Assembly (NCBI GenBank): GCA_002506905.1
Contig: DAYM01000010.1
Location: 28,913-92,912 of the forward strand
DNA from: Methanomassiliicoccaceae archaeon UBA328
GTDB lineage: Archaea > Thermoplasmatota > Thermoplasmata > Methanomassiliicoccales > Methanomethylophilaceae
DNA length: 64,000 nt
Reading direction: 5' to 3'
Positions 1-8,605 of this stretch are shown here, one piece after another (positions within the stretch are counted from its first letter, which is position 1; every line of letters begins with the position of its first letter). The notes beneath the pieces were generated by a model. The model did no database searches and had not been told where the DNA came from. It worked only from the letters and a program-made list of their open reading frames with translations. A program made the translations under genes and the position numbers.

Positions 1-99
1 ATCTACACACAGTAGAAATTAGTAATGAGTTTTGACCTGCTATACTATCAGGTCCTCGTGCAAATCTACACACAGTAGAAATTAGTAATGAGTTTTGAC
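1..99 (-). CRISPR. Type V-A CRISPR array, leader-proximal end
   Basis: Two identical 36-nt repeats lie at 1-36 and 64-99, separated by a 27-nt spacer at 37-63. The array continues off the left edge. Read on the minus strand, the repeat ends in TTTCTACTGTGTGTAGAT, the typical Cas12a crRNA handle: TCTAC pairs with GTAGA around a TGTGT loop, directly 5' of the spacer. Transcription therefore runs right to left, the repeat at 64-99 is the leader-proximal one, and the spacer at 37-63 should be the newest. The adjacent cas2, cas1, cas4 and cas12a lie on the same strand. Confidence 0.97.
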
Positions 100-232
100 C
101 CCATGGGGCTGAAATACGCCCTTTTTTCAGCGCATTTACCTGATATTGTACCAAATATGCAGTATATAACACTTTTCATAACAAATAATTGACCATGTTT
201 TCTAATATAGAATATTAAGACTGAGGTTTGCA
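100..232 (-). promoter_or_regulatory. CRISPR leader with likely pre-crRNA promoter
   Basis: This AT-rich stretch lies between the end of cas2 and the first repeat. On the minus strand it carries a TATA-like GTTATATACTG around 150-161, which could start pre-crRNA about 25 nt downstream. A perfect 7-bp inverted repeat, GCTGAAA (108-114) with TTTCAGC (125-131), sits close to the array. The palindrome CCCCATGGGG (99-108) spans the leader-repeat junction. Leaders guide Cas1-Cas2 integration, so these elements are candidates for that role; this is inference. Confidence 0.7.
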
Positions 233-505
233 TTAGACTAACATCAAATCAAGATCCTCATGTTCTGGAAATCCCATTTTTACAACTTTACAAGTATTGG
301 ATAATTTCAATATCATCACACTGTCCGCTTCGGAAAATTCCGATAGAAAAGTATTCTCTATATCGCAGATTATGTTATTTAATATCCTATCACTGTTATC
401 GATCTCATATACAGAATATTGTATGCGATGGCCGAACCTAAGAATAAACTTGGAAAATTTCGTCCTAAGTTTATCATCTTTAATATCATAGCTTATAAGT
501 ATCAT
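233..505 (-). CDS. cas2: CRISPR-associated endoribonuclease-fold protein Cas2
   Basis: This 90-residue protein has the Cas2 ferredoxin-like fold signature: an N-terminal beta strand ILISYDIKDDKLRTKF followed by FGHRIQYSVYEI. Cas2 forms the core of the spacer-integration complex with Cas1. I chose the ATG at 503-505 because an AGGT motif lies 9 nt upstream and the strand-plus-YD start fits the family. An upstream start at 535 would overlap the end of cas1. It is the last gene of the operon before the leader. Confidence 0.93.
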   Translation of the reverse strand: MILISYDIKDDKLRTKFSKFILRFGHRIQYSVYEIDNSDRILNNIICDIENTFLSEFSEADSVMILKLSNTCKVVKMGFPEHEDLDLMLV

Positions 506-509
506 GCCA

Positions 510-1472
510 TCACAACCTAAACGTTGGGAAGTCAACAGCAGCCTTTCCTTTCATGAATGCACGATAATATGATTGAAAATATCTGAACATAGCTTCTTTG
601 TTATCCAACAATGGCTTCATCAGAAAACCGATATAATCCTTGTTTTTACTAATGTCCAAAAGATATCTTCCGTTAGATTCATTAAAATCTTCAGGCTTAC
701 ATTGGCCCAGATTGATCGCCTTACGAACCTGCCAATCAATCAATGGACGAAATGGCTCCATCAGATCGCAGGTCAAAGACTTTCTCATGTAAAATTCACG
801 ATGATATATGCCACGATATGTGTCAAACCCATACAGATTCAACATAGTATCGACCACATTGAACAAGATCGTGTATCCGATATCCAATGTAGAATTGATA
901 TAATCTGATTTGATCTTCGGTTTCCTACCAGCCCAAGTACCCATATTAAAATTATTTCTGAAGAAGACTTTGGCGGCATTACCTTCGATGCCCATAAGTC
1001 CTTTATAATCTCCACTAAATGTCCAGACATCACTCTCAAATCCCTTGATAGTCGATATGGCACATCTAAGATCATTATCTTTACCCCTTTGCAAATCCAA
1101 TGTTTCGGCCTGATTATGTAACTTATCGATTACTACGTGTTTGGCAAGTTCTATATCATTATATGAATACTGAGCTTCTCTGAGTAGGAAATTACCCTCC
1201 GTCCTATGACCAATATAATCATAGGTCTTAAGCGATGAAGACATCAATATTATGGGAAAACCAAACTTATGTGATCTCTGAATAATTCCGGATGTTATTG
1301 TAATATTCCCTACAATGAATAAAGCATAGATACGATAACAAGTGCACTGGAAGCGAATTTTGTCATCAGCCGATCTGACGACTAGGTTATCATTGGAAAA
1401 TGCAACCTTCTCCCCGTCACGTGTGAAGACAAATACAGTTTGTTTCATTTTAAAATCATCAACAGACATCAT
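510..1472 (-). CDS. cas1: CRISPR-associated integrase Cas1
   Basis: Cas1 is the metal-dependent integrase that inserts new spacers at the leader end of the array. The protein is 320 residues, normal for the family, and has the expected helical C-terminal half (for example IYHREFYMRKSLTCDLMEPF, with the conserved DLMEPFRP segment). A strong ribosome-binding site, AAGGAGG, lies 7 nt before the ATG at 1470-1472, which rules out a start at 1502 inside cas4. The gene follows cas4 by 2 nt and precedes cas2 by 4 nt, so the three are probably co-transcribed. No disruption is visible. Confidence 0.96.
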   Translation of the reverse strand: MMSVDDFKMKQTVFVFTRDGEKVAFSNDNLVVRSADDKIRFQCTCYRIYALFIVGNITITSGIIQRSHKFGFPIILMSSSLKTYDYIGHRTEGNFLLREAQYSYNDIELAKHVVIDKLHNQAETLDLQRGKDNDLRCAISTIKGFESDVWTFSGDYKGLMGIEGNAAKVFFRNNFNMGTWAGRKPKIKSDYINSTLDIGYTILFNVVDTMLNLYGFDTYRGIYHREFYMRKSLTCDLMEPFRPLIDWQVRKAINLGQCKPEDFNESNGRYLLDISKNKDYIGFLMKPLLDNKEAMFRYFQSYYRAFMKGKAAVDFPTFRL

Positions 1473-1474
1473 TG

Positions 1475-2038
1475 TTAAACCTCCTTCACGGAACAACTGC
1501 ACATAACTTCATAGATGCAATTAGCACATTTCAATGGATTATCCTGTTTGAATGTATCAAGATTGAAAGCATGCATATCTGATACTACATTGCAAAAACT
1601 ATTGAATAGTTCAGCGTCATCTTCCGGCAACGGAATGCTATAATTTCTATTGTCATCCATACTATAGATCCTGAGCTCTCTTACATCATAACCCATTTCG
1701 CACATTGCAAAATACTGTCCATAGATCTGAAATATCTGGCTGTCAAAAAGCTTTGATACTTTTTTCTTTCTCTCAACAAGCAAACCTTTGTCAGCATAAT
1801 AGATATCTATCTTTCCAATTAGACCGTACTCTTCCGAATAAACCTCCAAACCTTGGAAGACACTTTTCCTTGAAGAATATGAACCATTATCAATAGAAAA
1901 ATGGGAATGTGTCCCATTGATCTGAGAAGAAGTTTGTGTGAGGATCCTGTCAGCACCATACATCAGATTATGAAAATATATGGACGCGGGACAGAACCCA
2001 AAATCATTCAGATTGGAAATAATGATAGGATCTTCCAT
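1475..2038 (-). CDS. cas4: CRISPR-associated exonuclease Cas4
   Basis: Cas4 is a RecB-like nuclease with an iron-sulfur cluster that trims prespacers and selects those with the correct PAM. At 187 residues it is of normal length. An N-terminal cysteine sits in FGFCPASIYF, and a C-terminal cluster CANCIYEVMC supplies the remaining cluster ligands. The nuclease core contains GKIDIYYADKGLLVERKKK, with the acidic and Lys residues expected of the PD-(D/E)XK fold. The start codon abuts the cas12a stop and the stop lies 2 nt before cas1. Confidence 0.94.
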   Translation of the reverse strand: MEDPIIISNLNDFGFCPASIYFHNLMYGADRILTQTSSQINGTHSHFSIDNGSYSSRKSVFQGLEVYSEEYGLIGKIDIYYADKGLLVERKKKVSKLFDSQIFQIYGQYFAMCEMGYDVRELRIYSMDDNRNYSIPLPEDDAELFNSFCNVVSDMHAFNLDTFKQDNPLKCANCIYEVMCSCSVKEV

Positions 2039-5000
2039 TTATTCCTCCGCCCTAGTCTGAACGAATTTCAGCCAATCCGCATTTGTGATCAGAGGCATCT
2101 TTACATACTTGGCATTGGGATCGTATTCAATAGAACGAAGCATATACTCGCCCTTTAAAGCAATATGATATGCCCCATTCGCATCAGCATCAATAGGGAG
2201 ATTCTTGTCAACTCCGGTGATGAAATATTTTCCAAATTTATTCTTTACCGGAGACTGAATATAATCTACATTTTTGTCACTGTTACGCATTTTCAGAGAA
2301 TCGTGGAATGCATAATACATCACATTGGTAAGGTCCACGTCATCACACGACCTTATCATTACAGACAGGTCCGAACCATCCAAATATTTAATGTTACGTT
2401 CCTTCAACGCCGATTCGATATCTGCGGTCGGATTGCATGTATAATTCTCTCTCGTCTTACGATTATATTTGATACGATTTCCACCGGTAGATATGGTCCA
2501 GATATTTCTATGATCTGTTTGGGAAGTACTGAAATCTCTATAATCAAACGTGAATTCAAATGCCATGTCGGTAGCATTGTATCTGATGCACCTCATCTTC
2601 TTGATGAATTCAGACCTGTGACCCGCATTGGTAATATTCGTGGTATTGAAAATATCCACAAATCCGGTCGTAGGATCTATCTTCGAAGTGTAAGCAGCAG
2701 GAACATAGAATAGAACACCGGTCTGTTTTCCCAACTTCTGGAAACTGTCAAAGACATCAGTCAGCTGATATGCTTTGAGAATACCGCCTGCCCCCCCCGA
2801 CAATCCGGTCCTTGAACGCCAGGTAGTTCAGCTTCTCTATCAGCATCTTCTCAAACTTCTGATAGACCTGTTTTTCTACTTTGAAACGTCCGCGTTTAAA
2901 TCCGAAATTGAGGTCTTCCAGAACTACGATGGCATTGTATTCGATTATCATCTTCGAAAGCTAGTGAATTACATAAGACAGGTATCCTTCTTTGAGATCC
3001 TTGATTTTTTCAACATTGCTCCAACTCTTTCTTGCTGAAATATTCTCTTTCTCTCTTTGATCTAATTTCTCATGGTAATCAATACCATCAATAACGTTTA
3101 AACTTCTTTGTTTGATGATGTTGCCTTTGCGATCTATGACTGACACGTATAACAGATTGCGCTCTCCTCTATCGATGCCGATAATGTGTACATCTTTGCT
3201 GTTAAGCACATGATCGATCACAGCTTTGTTTATATTCGTATTTCCGCTGGATCCAAAATTCAGGGTTATTGGAATGTGGAAGAACATTCTATCTTCAGTA
3301 TACCTTCTATCTTTAGTGATAGGATATTTAGCTTCATGAGTCACCAGATCGTCCAGATACTGCTTCGCTTCATCGGAAACACTCTTGATCTGCCCAGTCT
3401 TGTATTTGAACAATTCGTAATAGATAGAATTAGGTATCGGATTGTCCTTACGATCGGTACGATTTACCAAAATGGTTCCGGCACTGTGTTCTGTCTTAGA
3501 TATGTCGCTTTTATCCCTGTAGAATAACTCCGCTTCTCCATTGATCTTGATCACAACATTACGAAGATTTTCTTCCGAAAATGCAGCTTTCCAGTACATT
3601 GTGTGAAGGTTATTCTTTCCCTTAGAATGCTCGGAGAAATCTTTGTTGTAGATCTGATAAAGGAACAGAGCTCCATTGTTGACTAGATCATCAATAGCCT
3701 TCCTGGAAATATTCTGGAATGTGATCTTATATCCCTGCTCGGAAACCTCCTTGTAGAACTGACTGATATCCGAATATTCCTCGGTCGGAGAGAATTTAAA
3801 TTCATATGTTCCCCAATCCCCGTATTTCGGTATGTTCTCTTTGAAGAAATCTATCAATGAATGACAATAATCGATATCGAAAGAATCCCCGAGCTTGTGC
3901 TTTCCCGTTTCATATCCTTCTAGGATCTCTTTCGAAGGGTTGAAAGTCCCTATTCCTTTTTTGGAGAAAAACACTTTCGGAAGCATTTTATTAGGCCCGG
4001 GGAGAAGCTTATAGACCATTTTTCTATAACAGTCATTATCTTCTCCAGAAGGCAATTCTTCGAATTTTGTCTTCTTTTTTGGATTCATTATTCCGAGATA
4101 GTAATTATTTCCGCGAAGAAGAATCACTGCAGTATTATCACGTTCTTTGTTCAGATCCCATCCTGCTGCCAAGGTTGGGTTACCGAAATTCATCTTGATC
4201 TTGTATGTTGAATACTTCTTTTTTGTAGCATAATTGCGGACTTTATTGTACAGAGGTATTATTTCAGACAGGGCTTCATATATCTCATTATACTCTGAAT
4301 AAAAAGCAGCATCCTTGTCAAGATCTTCTTTAGCGTTGAATGGCTTCATAAGATGCTGAACTTCCATCAATAGATCCAAGAAACCTTTGATATCCTGTGT
4401 TAATAATTCATCACCGGAAAAATGAGTTCCTTCCAGCAAACAGCTCTTATCAAACTCCTCTATGTTTTTCAATACTAAACTCAGTTTTTCAACATAGACT
4501 CTAAAAGGATCTTGCTCACCAATGGCTTCAAAGACCTCTTTAAGAGTAAAATATGACGATGAAAGCCATTTATCAACTTTTTTACGTGTCTTTTCAAGCC
4601 CCGGGTCACCAATCTGATCTGCTTTGTATATCTGCATTAATCCGCCGAGCGTTTCCCAAGATCCGAAAAGAACAATTGAGATCGAAGATATGCTCTTTTG
4701 ATCGATGAAAATCTTTGATGCATCATATTCTTTGTAATTAGAAAGGAGATATACGCTACGCTGCAAAATATCATATTTTACAGAATCGTAATATTGATTG
4801 ATTGAAGATATGACTTCTTCATCATTCTCGAACATATATGGGATAAATGATTTGGTCTTACTCTCGCACAAGATTTGTTTATAGAGAGGAGCCATCTTGA
4901 TTCTCTTGTTATCCGTAACTTTCTGATAATACAGATTCAAGAACTCATTTAGACCGCGAATCTTGACCGATCCTTCTTCGGAAACTCCACCAAGCATCGT

Positions 5001-5726
5001 ATTGTAATCGTCGATCCCCTTTTGTGTCAATACTTTATTAAAATATGAGATGTCAAACATCTGATCGACATCAATATCGACTACGCTGGCTATCTCTTTC
5101 TTGAACTCTACGACTGCCTCCTGCATATTCTCTTTGATGAGGGAATATTTTCTGCAATTATCTGCAAATTTCGGGAAATTCTCTGCTACGACCCTGTATG
5201 CTAGAGAATTATGTTTATCTTCGTTAGAATAAATGTTTCTACGATTTTCATGGAATCCGATAAAATACCCGGAGAATCTATCGAATGACCTCATAGCTTC
5301 CATTTCATCAGGATCGTTTCTTTCCGAGATTTCTTTATTTAGAAGTTCCGAGAACAGTTTCTCGGAAAATAGGTATTTGAACCTTTCATCCTTCTCAAAA
5401 AGGCCTATCAGTTCTTTTCTCATGTGAAGCTGTTCTTTCTCGAGTTCTTTCTTCGATTTATCGTCCTTGTTGACCTTAACATTATTCAAAGCTTCGAATA
5501 ATGGCTGCCAATCAAATGATGCTTTTTCCAAAAGTTCATTAATGAATCTTCTGTGATAGTCATCGATCAAAGCTTTCATCACAATATAATTCTTAGCTTT
5601 TTCACGATCTTGCTCTAAAAGACCGCTCTCTCTCATTTTTTCAGCTGTTTTTCCCTGAGGTCTGAGCTCAAACCTCAGTGTTTTTTGCACGGGATATAGC
5701 CCGATGAAATCAGTGTAGTTTGTCAT
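2039..5726 (-). pseudogene. cas12a: Cas12a (Cpf1) effector, interrupted by in-frame TAG and a 1-nt slip
   Basis: This is the crRNA-guided DNA nuclease of the type V-A system. Joined, the reading frames give about 1228 residues, normal for Cas12a. The RuvC residues are present: Asp in IIGIDRGERNLLYV (about 852), Glu in VVLEDLNFGFKRGRF (about 937) and Asp in DADANGAYHIALKG (about 1179-1181). The Nuc domain has MRNSDKNVDYIQSP. The start is the ATG at 5724-5726; a TTG just upstream is less likely. Two lesions lie in the RuvC region. Codon 922 is TAG (2961-2963), with homology continuing in frame; relatives usually have Glu here. A run of eight G (plus-strand C at 2791-2798) shifts the frame, and seven G would restore GGAGGILKAYQLT. 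As given, no full-length nuclease is made unless TAG is decoded and the slip is an error or is corrected. Confidence 0.93.
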
Positions 5727-5745
5727 CAAATTTTTAGGTCATTGT

Positions 5746-5778
5746 AACTATTTAATAGTTTTCAACACTTATGTGTTG
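5746..5778. promoter_or_regulatory. Twin palindromes overlapping the cas12a promoter
   Basis: Two perfect inverted repeats lie side by side in the 100-nt gap between cas12a and the divergent regulator gene: AACTATTTAATAGTT (5746-5760) and CAACACTTATGTGTTG (5763-5778). The first contains the minus-strand TATA-like ATTAAATA, centred about 27 nt before the cas12a ATG, the spacing of a leaderless archaeal transcript. A protein bound here would block TBP. The divergent winged-helix regulator is the obvious candidate; this is inference. Confidence 0.6.
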
Positions 5779-5829
5779 TAATTTTGTATTTGTAGATAAT
5801 TTGAAATATCTATATTCAATTGAAGGCAT

Positions 5830-6645
5830 ATGGCAGAAAGCGGACGCAGAGAACGCATCATGATAGCATGCGTCACTTTTGAAACAGTTATGGTTACCGA
5901 TCCTATCAAATTCTATGAATCCACCAAAGTTCACTTGATCCATTATATCAATGAAGCATCTGCCAGTAAACAAGTTTATCTTGATTTTTATAATACCGTA
6001 TGTGATCAAATTACCGATTATTCTTCAGAAATAGAGATTATAGAACACAAAGCAAATGTTTCAGATTTCCGTGTAATGTTGAAAGAGATACATTCAATCG
6101 TAGATAAAGAGCGTCAAAAAAGCAATAATAACGACATCTTCATAAATGTCTCTTCGGGTTCTTCCGAGTATTTAGCGGCCGCGACAATCGTAGCTATGAT
6201 GTTTCCGGGAGTAATACCATTCTCGGTTTCAACAAATGAATTCATGGTAAATGCAAAAGCGTATTATGATGACAATGGAAAACCGATAGGTCTGTCAAAA
6301 AGTGTGAAGGAACCAAAATCCATCAGCAGATTCAAAATTGATGGTCCAGACAGGAATCTTGTTCTTGGCCTAAGATTGCTTTATCTATCTAACTCCAAAG
6401 GAAAAAAGACCAAAGGAAGCGAGATGATAAGATTACTAAAATTGAACAACCTTTGGTTCAGGGGAGAATTTCCCGAAAAAACTGCTCAGCGCTCTGAATC
6501 AGTATATTATAACAGAGACTTTGTCAGCGAATGGCTGAAAAAAGACTGGGTCTTTCAAGACAAGCATTCAAAAACATACATTTTAACAGAGAACGGAAAA
6601 GCCACTATTTCCACGTTTTATTGTGATGAAAAATTGCAATTGTAA
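5830..6645 (+). CDS. CARF-type winged-helix transcriptional regulator (DUF6293-like)
   Basis: The 271-residue protein has two parts. Residues about 11-150 resemble a CARF/Rossmann ligand-binding domain: a first strand MIACVTFETV, and a glycine/serine motif INVSSGSSEYLAAATIVAMM typical of the nucleotide-binding loop. Residues about 175-271 look like a winged helix (RFKIDGPDRNLVLGLRLLYL to YILTENGKATI). Related archaeal proteins are annotated as DUF6293 or HFX_2341-type regulators; that assignment is from memory. It is divergent from cas12a and separated from it by twin palindromes, so it may control the cas operon. The start at 5830 has a TATA-like AAATATCTATATT about 22 nt upstream; an ATG at 5860 is possible. 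Confidence 0.65.
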   Translation: MAESGRRERIMIACVTFETVMVTDPIKFYESTKVHLIHYINEASASKQVYLDFYNTVCDQITDYSSEIEIIEHKANVSDFRVMLKEIHSIVDKERQKSNNNDIFINVSSGSSEYLAAATIVAMMFPGVIPFSVSTNEFMVNAKAYYDDNGKPIGLSKSVKEPKSISRFKIDGPDRNLVLGLRLLYLSNSKGKKTKGSEMIRLLKLNNLWFRGEFPEKTAQRSESVYYNRDFVSEWLKKDWVFQDKHSKTYILTENGKATISTFYCDEKLQL

Positions 6646-6757
6646 TTCAATGATATCACAACGACAATAGCTGATAGAAACACTAATTCTTTCAAGATGA
6701 TCTCCGAGACGAGTGATAATAATATATACTCTTGATTAGCAGATAACGATTCGAGTT

Positions 6758-7225
6758 ATGGATAGTAAAGAAAATAACAGTACTTCCAACGCAGAAGTCC
6801 TAGACATTGAAACATCCGTATTATACAACGAAGAGCCGGGGCTGTTGTTTGCTGATAAGGCCACGATCGATAACAAAAAGTTTGCCCTGTTTAAATATGG
6901 GACCAACTGGCCAGTTGTTTATCTCCTCTACAATAAAAAGACAATATACATCGGCGAAACATGCAGTATTAAAAATCGCTACAAACAGCATTGCAAAGAT
7001 CCGGAGAAAGCATGGTTTACTAACATTGTTGTGATATCCCACTCAGGATTCAACAAATCTGCAACACTGGACATCGAACAATCCATGATCCGCTTCTATA
7101 AAGTAGACAAAAAATTTAAAGTGTTCAACAAGAACGAAGGACAATCATTAGAACACAATTACTATCAGCGCGAAAGATACACTCTTCTGTTCAGAGAAGT
7201 CTGGAATGCACTGTGGAAAAAGTAA
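6758..7225 (+). CDS. GIY-YIG endonuclease domain protein (N-terminal part of a split nuclease-helicase)
   Basis: The 155-residue product carries a GIY-YIG nuclease domain: VVYLLY (residues 53-58), TIYIGE (62-67) and the conserved Arg in IKNRYKQH (residue 74). It ends at TAA 7223-7225. Translation of the next codons in the same frame continues FTNEEYDRIYNSALFKYSPY straight into the helicase gene, with no frame change. GIY-YIG followed by a DUF2075 helicase is a known single-protein architecture, so this is probably one 600-residue gene broken by one nonsense codon, or two proteins produced from it. A TATA-like AATATATACTC lies about 32 nt upstream. Confidence 0.85.
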   Translation: MDSKENNSTSNAEVLDIETSVLYNEEPGLLFADKATIDNKKFALFKYGTNWPVVYLLYNKKTIYIGETCSIKNRYKQHCKDPEKAWFTNIVVISHSGFNKSATLDIEQSMIRFYKVDKKFKVFNKNEGQSLEHNYYQRERYTLLFREVWNALWKK

Positions 7226-7264
7226 TTCACTAATGAAGAATACGACAGAATATACAATTCTGCG

Positions 7265-8560
7265 TTGTTCAAGTATTCTCCGTACACATCACTGACTGAA
7301 GAACAGAACGCAGTGAGTACCGAGATATTGACAGACATAATGTTCAAACTATCTAAAAATAAGAAAGGAACATCGGTGGTCTACGGTCCGGCCGGAACAG
7401 GAAAAACACTCCTAGCAATCAAAATGATATATACTCTTGTTCATGCAAACAAGATCAAAGAAGACTCTTCAGAAACAACTATCGGTTATTCGGACGAAGA
7501 AATGGCAATTCATGAATTGAATGATTTTATTAAGAAAAACAAGAATCTCAAGATCGGATTCGTATTGCCGATGACCTCACTTCGTAGTACCATTCATTCG
7601 GTATTCAGACAAGCAGGAAATGAGTTAAAAAATGTAAGTGTGATCGGCCCATATGATGCTGCCCGCGGAAACTATGATCTTCTTTTCGTAGATGAATGCC
7701 ACAGACTGACTCAAAATAACTGCGGACAGGCACAGGGCAAATTTATCAAAATGTGCAATTCGCTAAACATCGATACTAAGAAATCCACACAACTTGACTG
7801 GATGATCATGACCAGCAAATATCAGATACTGTTCTACGACCCCGATCAGAGGATCAAAGAATCAGACATCACAAACAAACAGTTCCTGGAGACCACTAAG
7901 ATCGCCAAAGAGGAATGGTACAAACTCAGTTCTCAGATCAGATGCCATGCCGGAGACAGATACTCAGAAGAACTGAATAATCTGTTCGAATGTAAAGACC
8001 GTTTCGATAAGTTCAAAAAATGCATAGGAAACTACGATCTGAAAATGTTTGATGATGTTGATGAAATGGTAAAATCCATTAAAAAACTGGATAAAAAGAT
8101 GTGCCTTTGCCGCAACGTTGCGGGATATTCGTGGAAATGGGTCACCAAGAACAAAACAGAAGAAGAGATAAAAAAGAATAATCTCAGCGACATTCACATC
8201 GGAAATTATAATTATATTTGGAACAAAGACGTCAACGAATGGATCATCCGCGAAAAATCCATCAATGAGATCGGATGCATCCACAAAGTGCAGGGATATG
8301 ATCTCAACTATGTCGGTGTGATCTTCGGAAACGAAATCAGATATGACAAAGAAAATGGAAAGATCGTGACGATAAGATCGGAATTCTATGACAGAGGTGT
8401 GAAGACCTCGGCAAACGATGAAGACCTGAGAAGATACATAATCAACGCCTACAAAGCAATGATGATGAGAGGCATCTATGGATGTTACATATACGTATGC
8501 GATCCCGACCTGAAAGATTACATGAAGAAATATATTCCTGGATGGGAAGAATCTGAATGA
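7265..8560 (+). CDS. Schlafen group 3-like (DUF2075) DNA/RNA helicase
   Basis: This is a P-loop ATPase of the DUF2075/COG3410 helicase family. Walker A is VVYGPAGTGKTLLA, Walker B is YDLLFVDECHRL, and the C-terminal half has IGCIHKVQGYDLNYVGV and YKAMMMRGIYGCYIYV, both typical of the family. It is in frame with the GIY-YIG segment upstream and separated from it only by a TAA. The TTG at 7265 is the first possible start but has no clear ribosome-binding site, so independent translation is doubtful. Proteins of this kind often occur in antiviral or genome-protection loci; here it sits next to a CRISPR-Cas system and a second DUF2075 gene. Confidence 0.87.
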   Translation: MFKYSPYTSLTEEQNAVSTEILTDIMFKLSKNKKGTSVVYGPAGTGKTLLAIKMIYTLVHANKIKEDSSETTIGYSDEEMAIHELNDFIKKNKNLKIGFVLPMTSLRSTIHSVFRQAGNELKNVSVIGPYDAARGNYDLLFVDECHRLTQNNCGQAQGKFIKMCNSLNIDTKKSTQLDWMIMTSKYQILFYDPDQRIKESDITNKQFLETTKIAKEEWYKLSSQIRCHAGDRYSEELNNLFECKDRFDKFKKCIGNYDLKMFDDVDEMVKSIKKLDKKMCLCRNVAGYSWKWVTKNKTEEEIKKNNLSDIHIGNYNYIWNKDVNEWIIREKSINEIGCIHKVQGYDLNYVGVIFGNEIRYDKENGKIVTIRSEFYDRGVKTSANDEDLRRYIINAYKAMMMRGIYGCYIYVCDPDLKDYMKKYIPGWEESE

Positions 8561-8605
8561 TTAACATCGCATCCATTATACTTCAGTAACACTTTTCCCG
8601 AGATT

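Noticed and set aside
573..908. Plus-strand frame inside cas1
   Set aside because: It is an antisense shadow of cas1.
5752..6009. Minus-strand 85-codon frame upstream of cas12a
   Set aside because: It is antisense to the regulator gene and lies on the palindrome-rich promoter.
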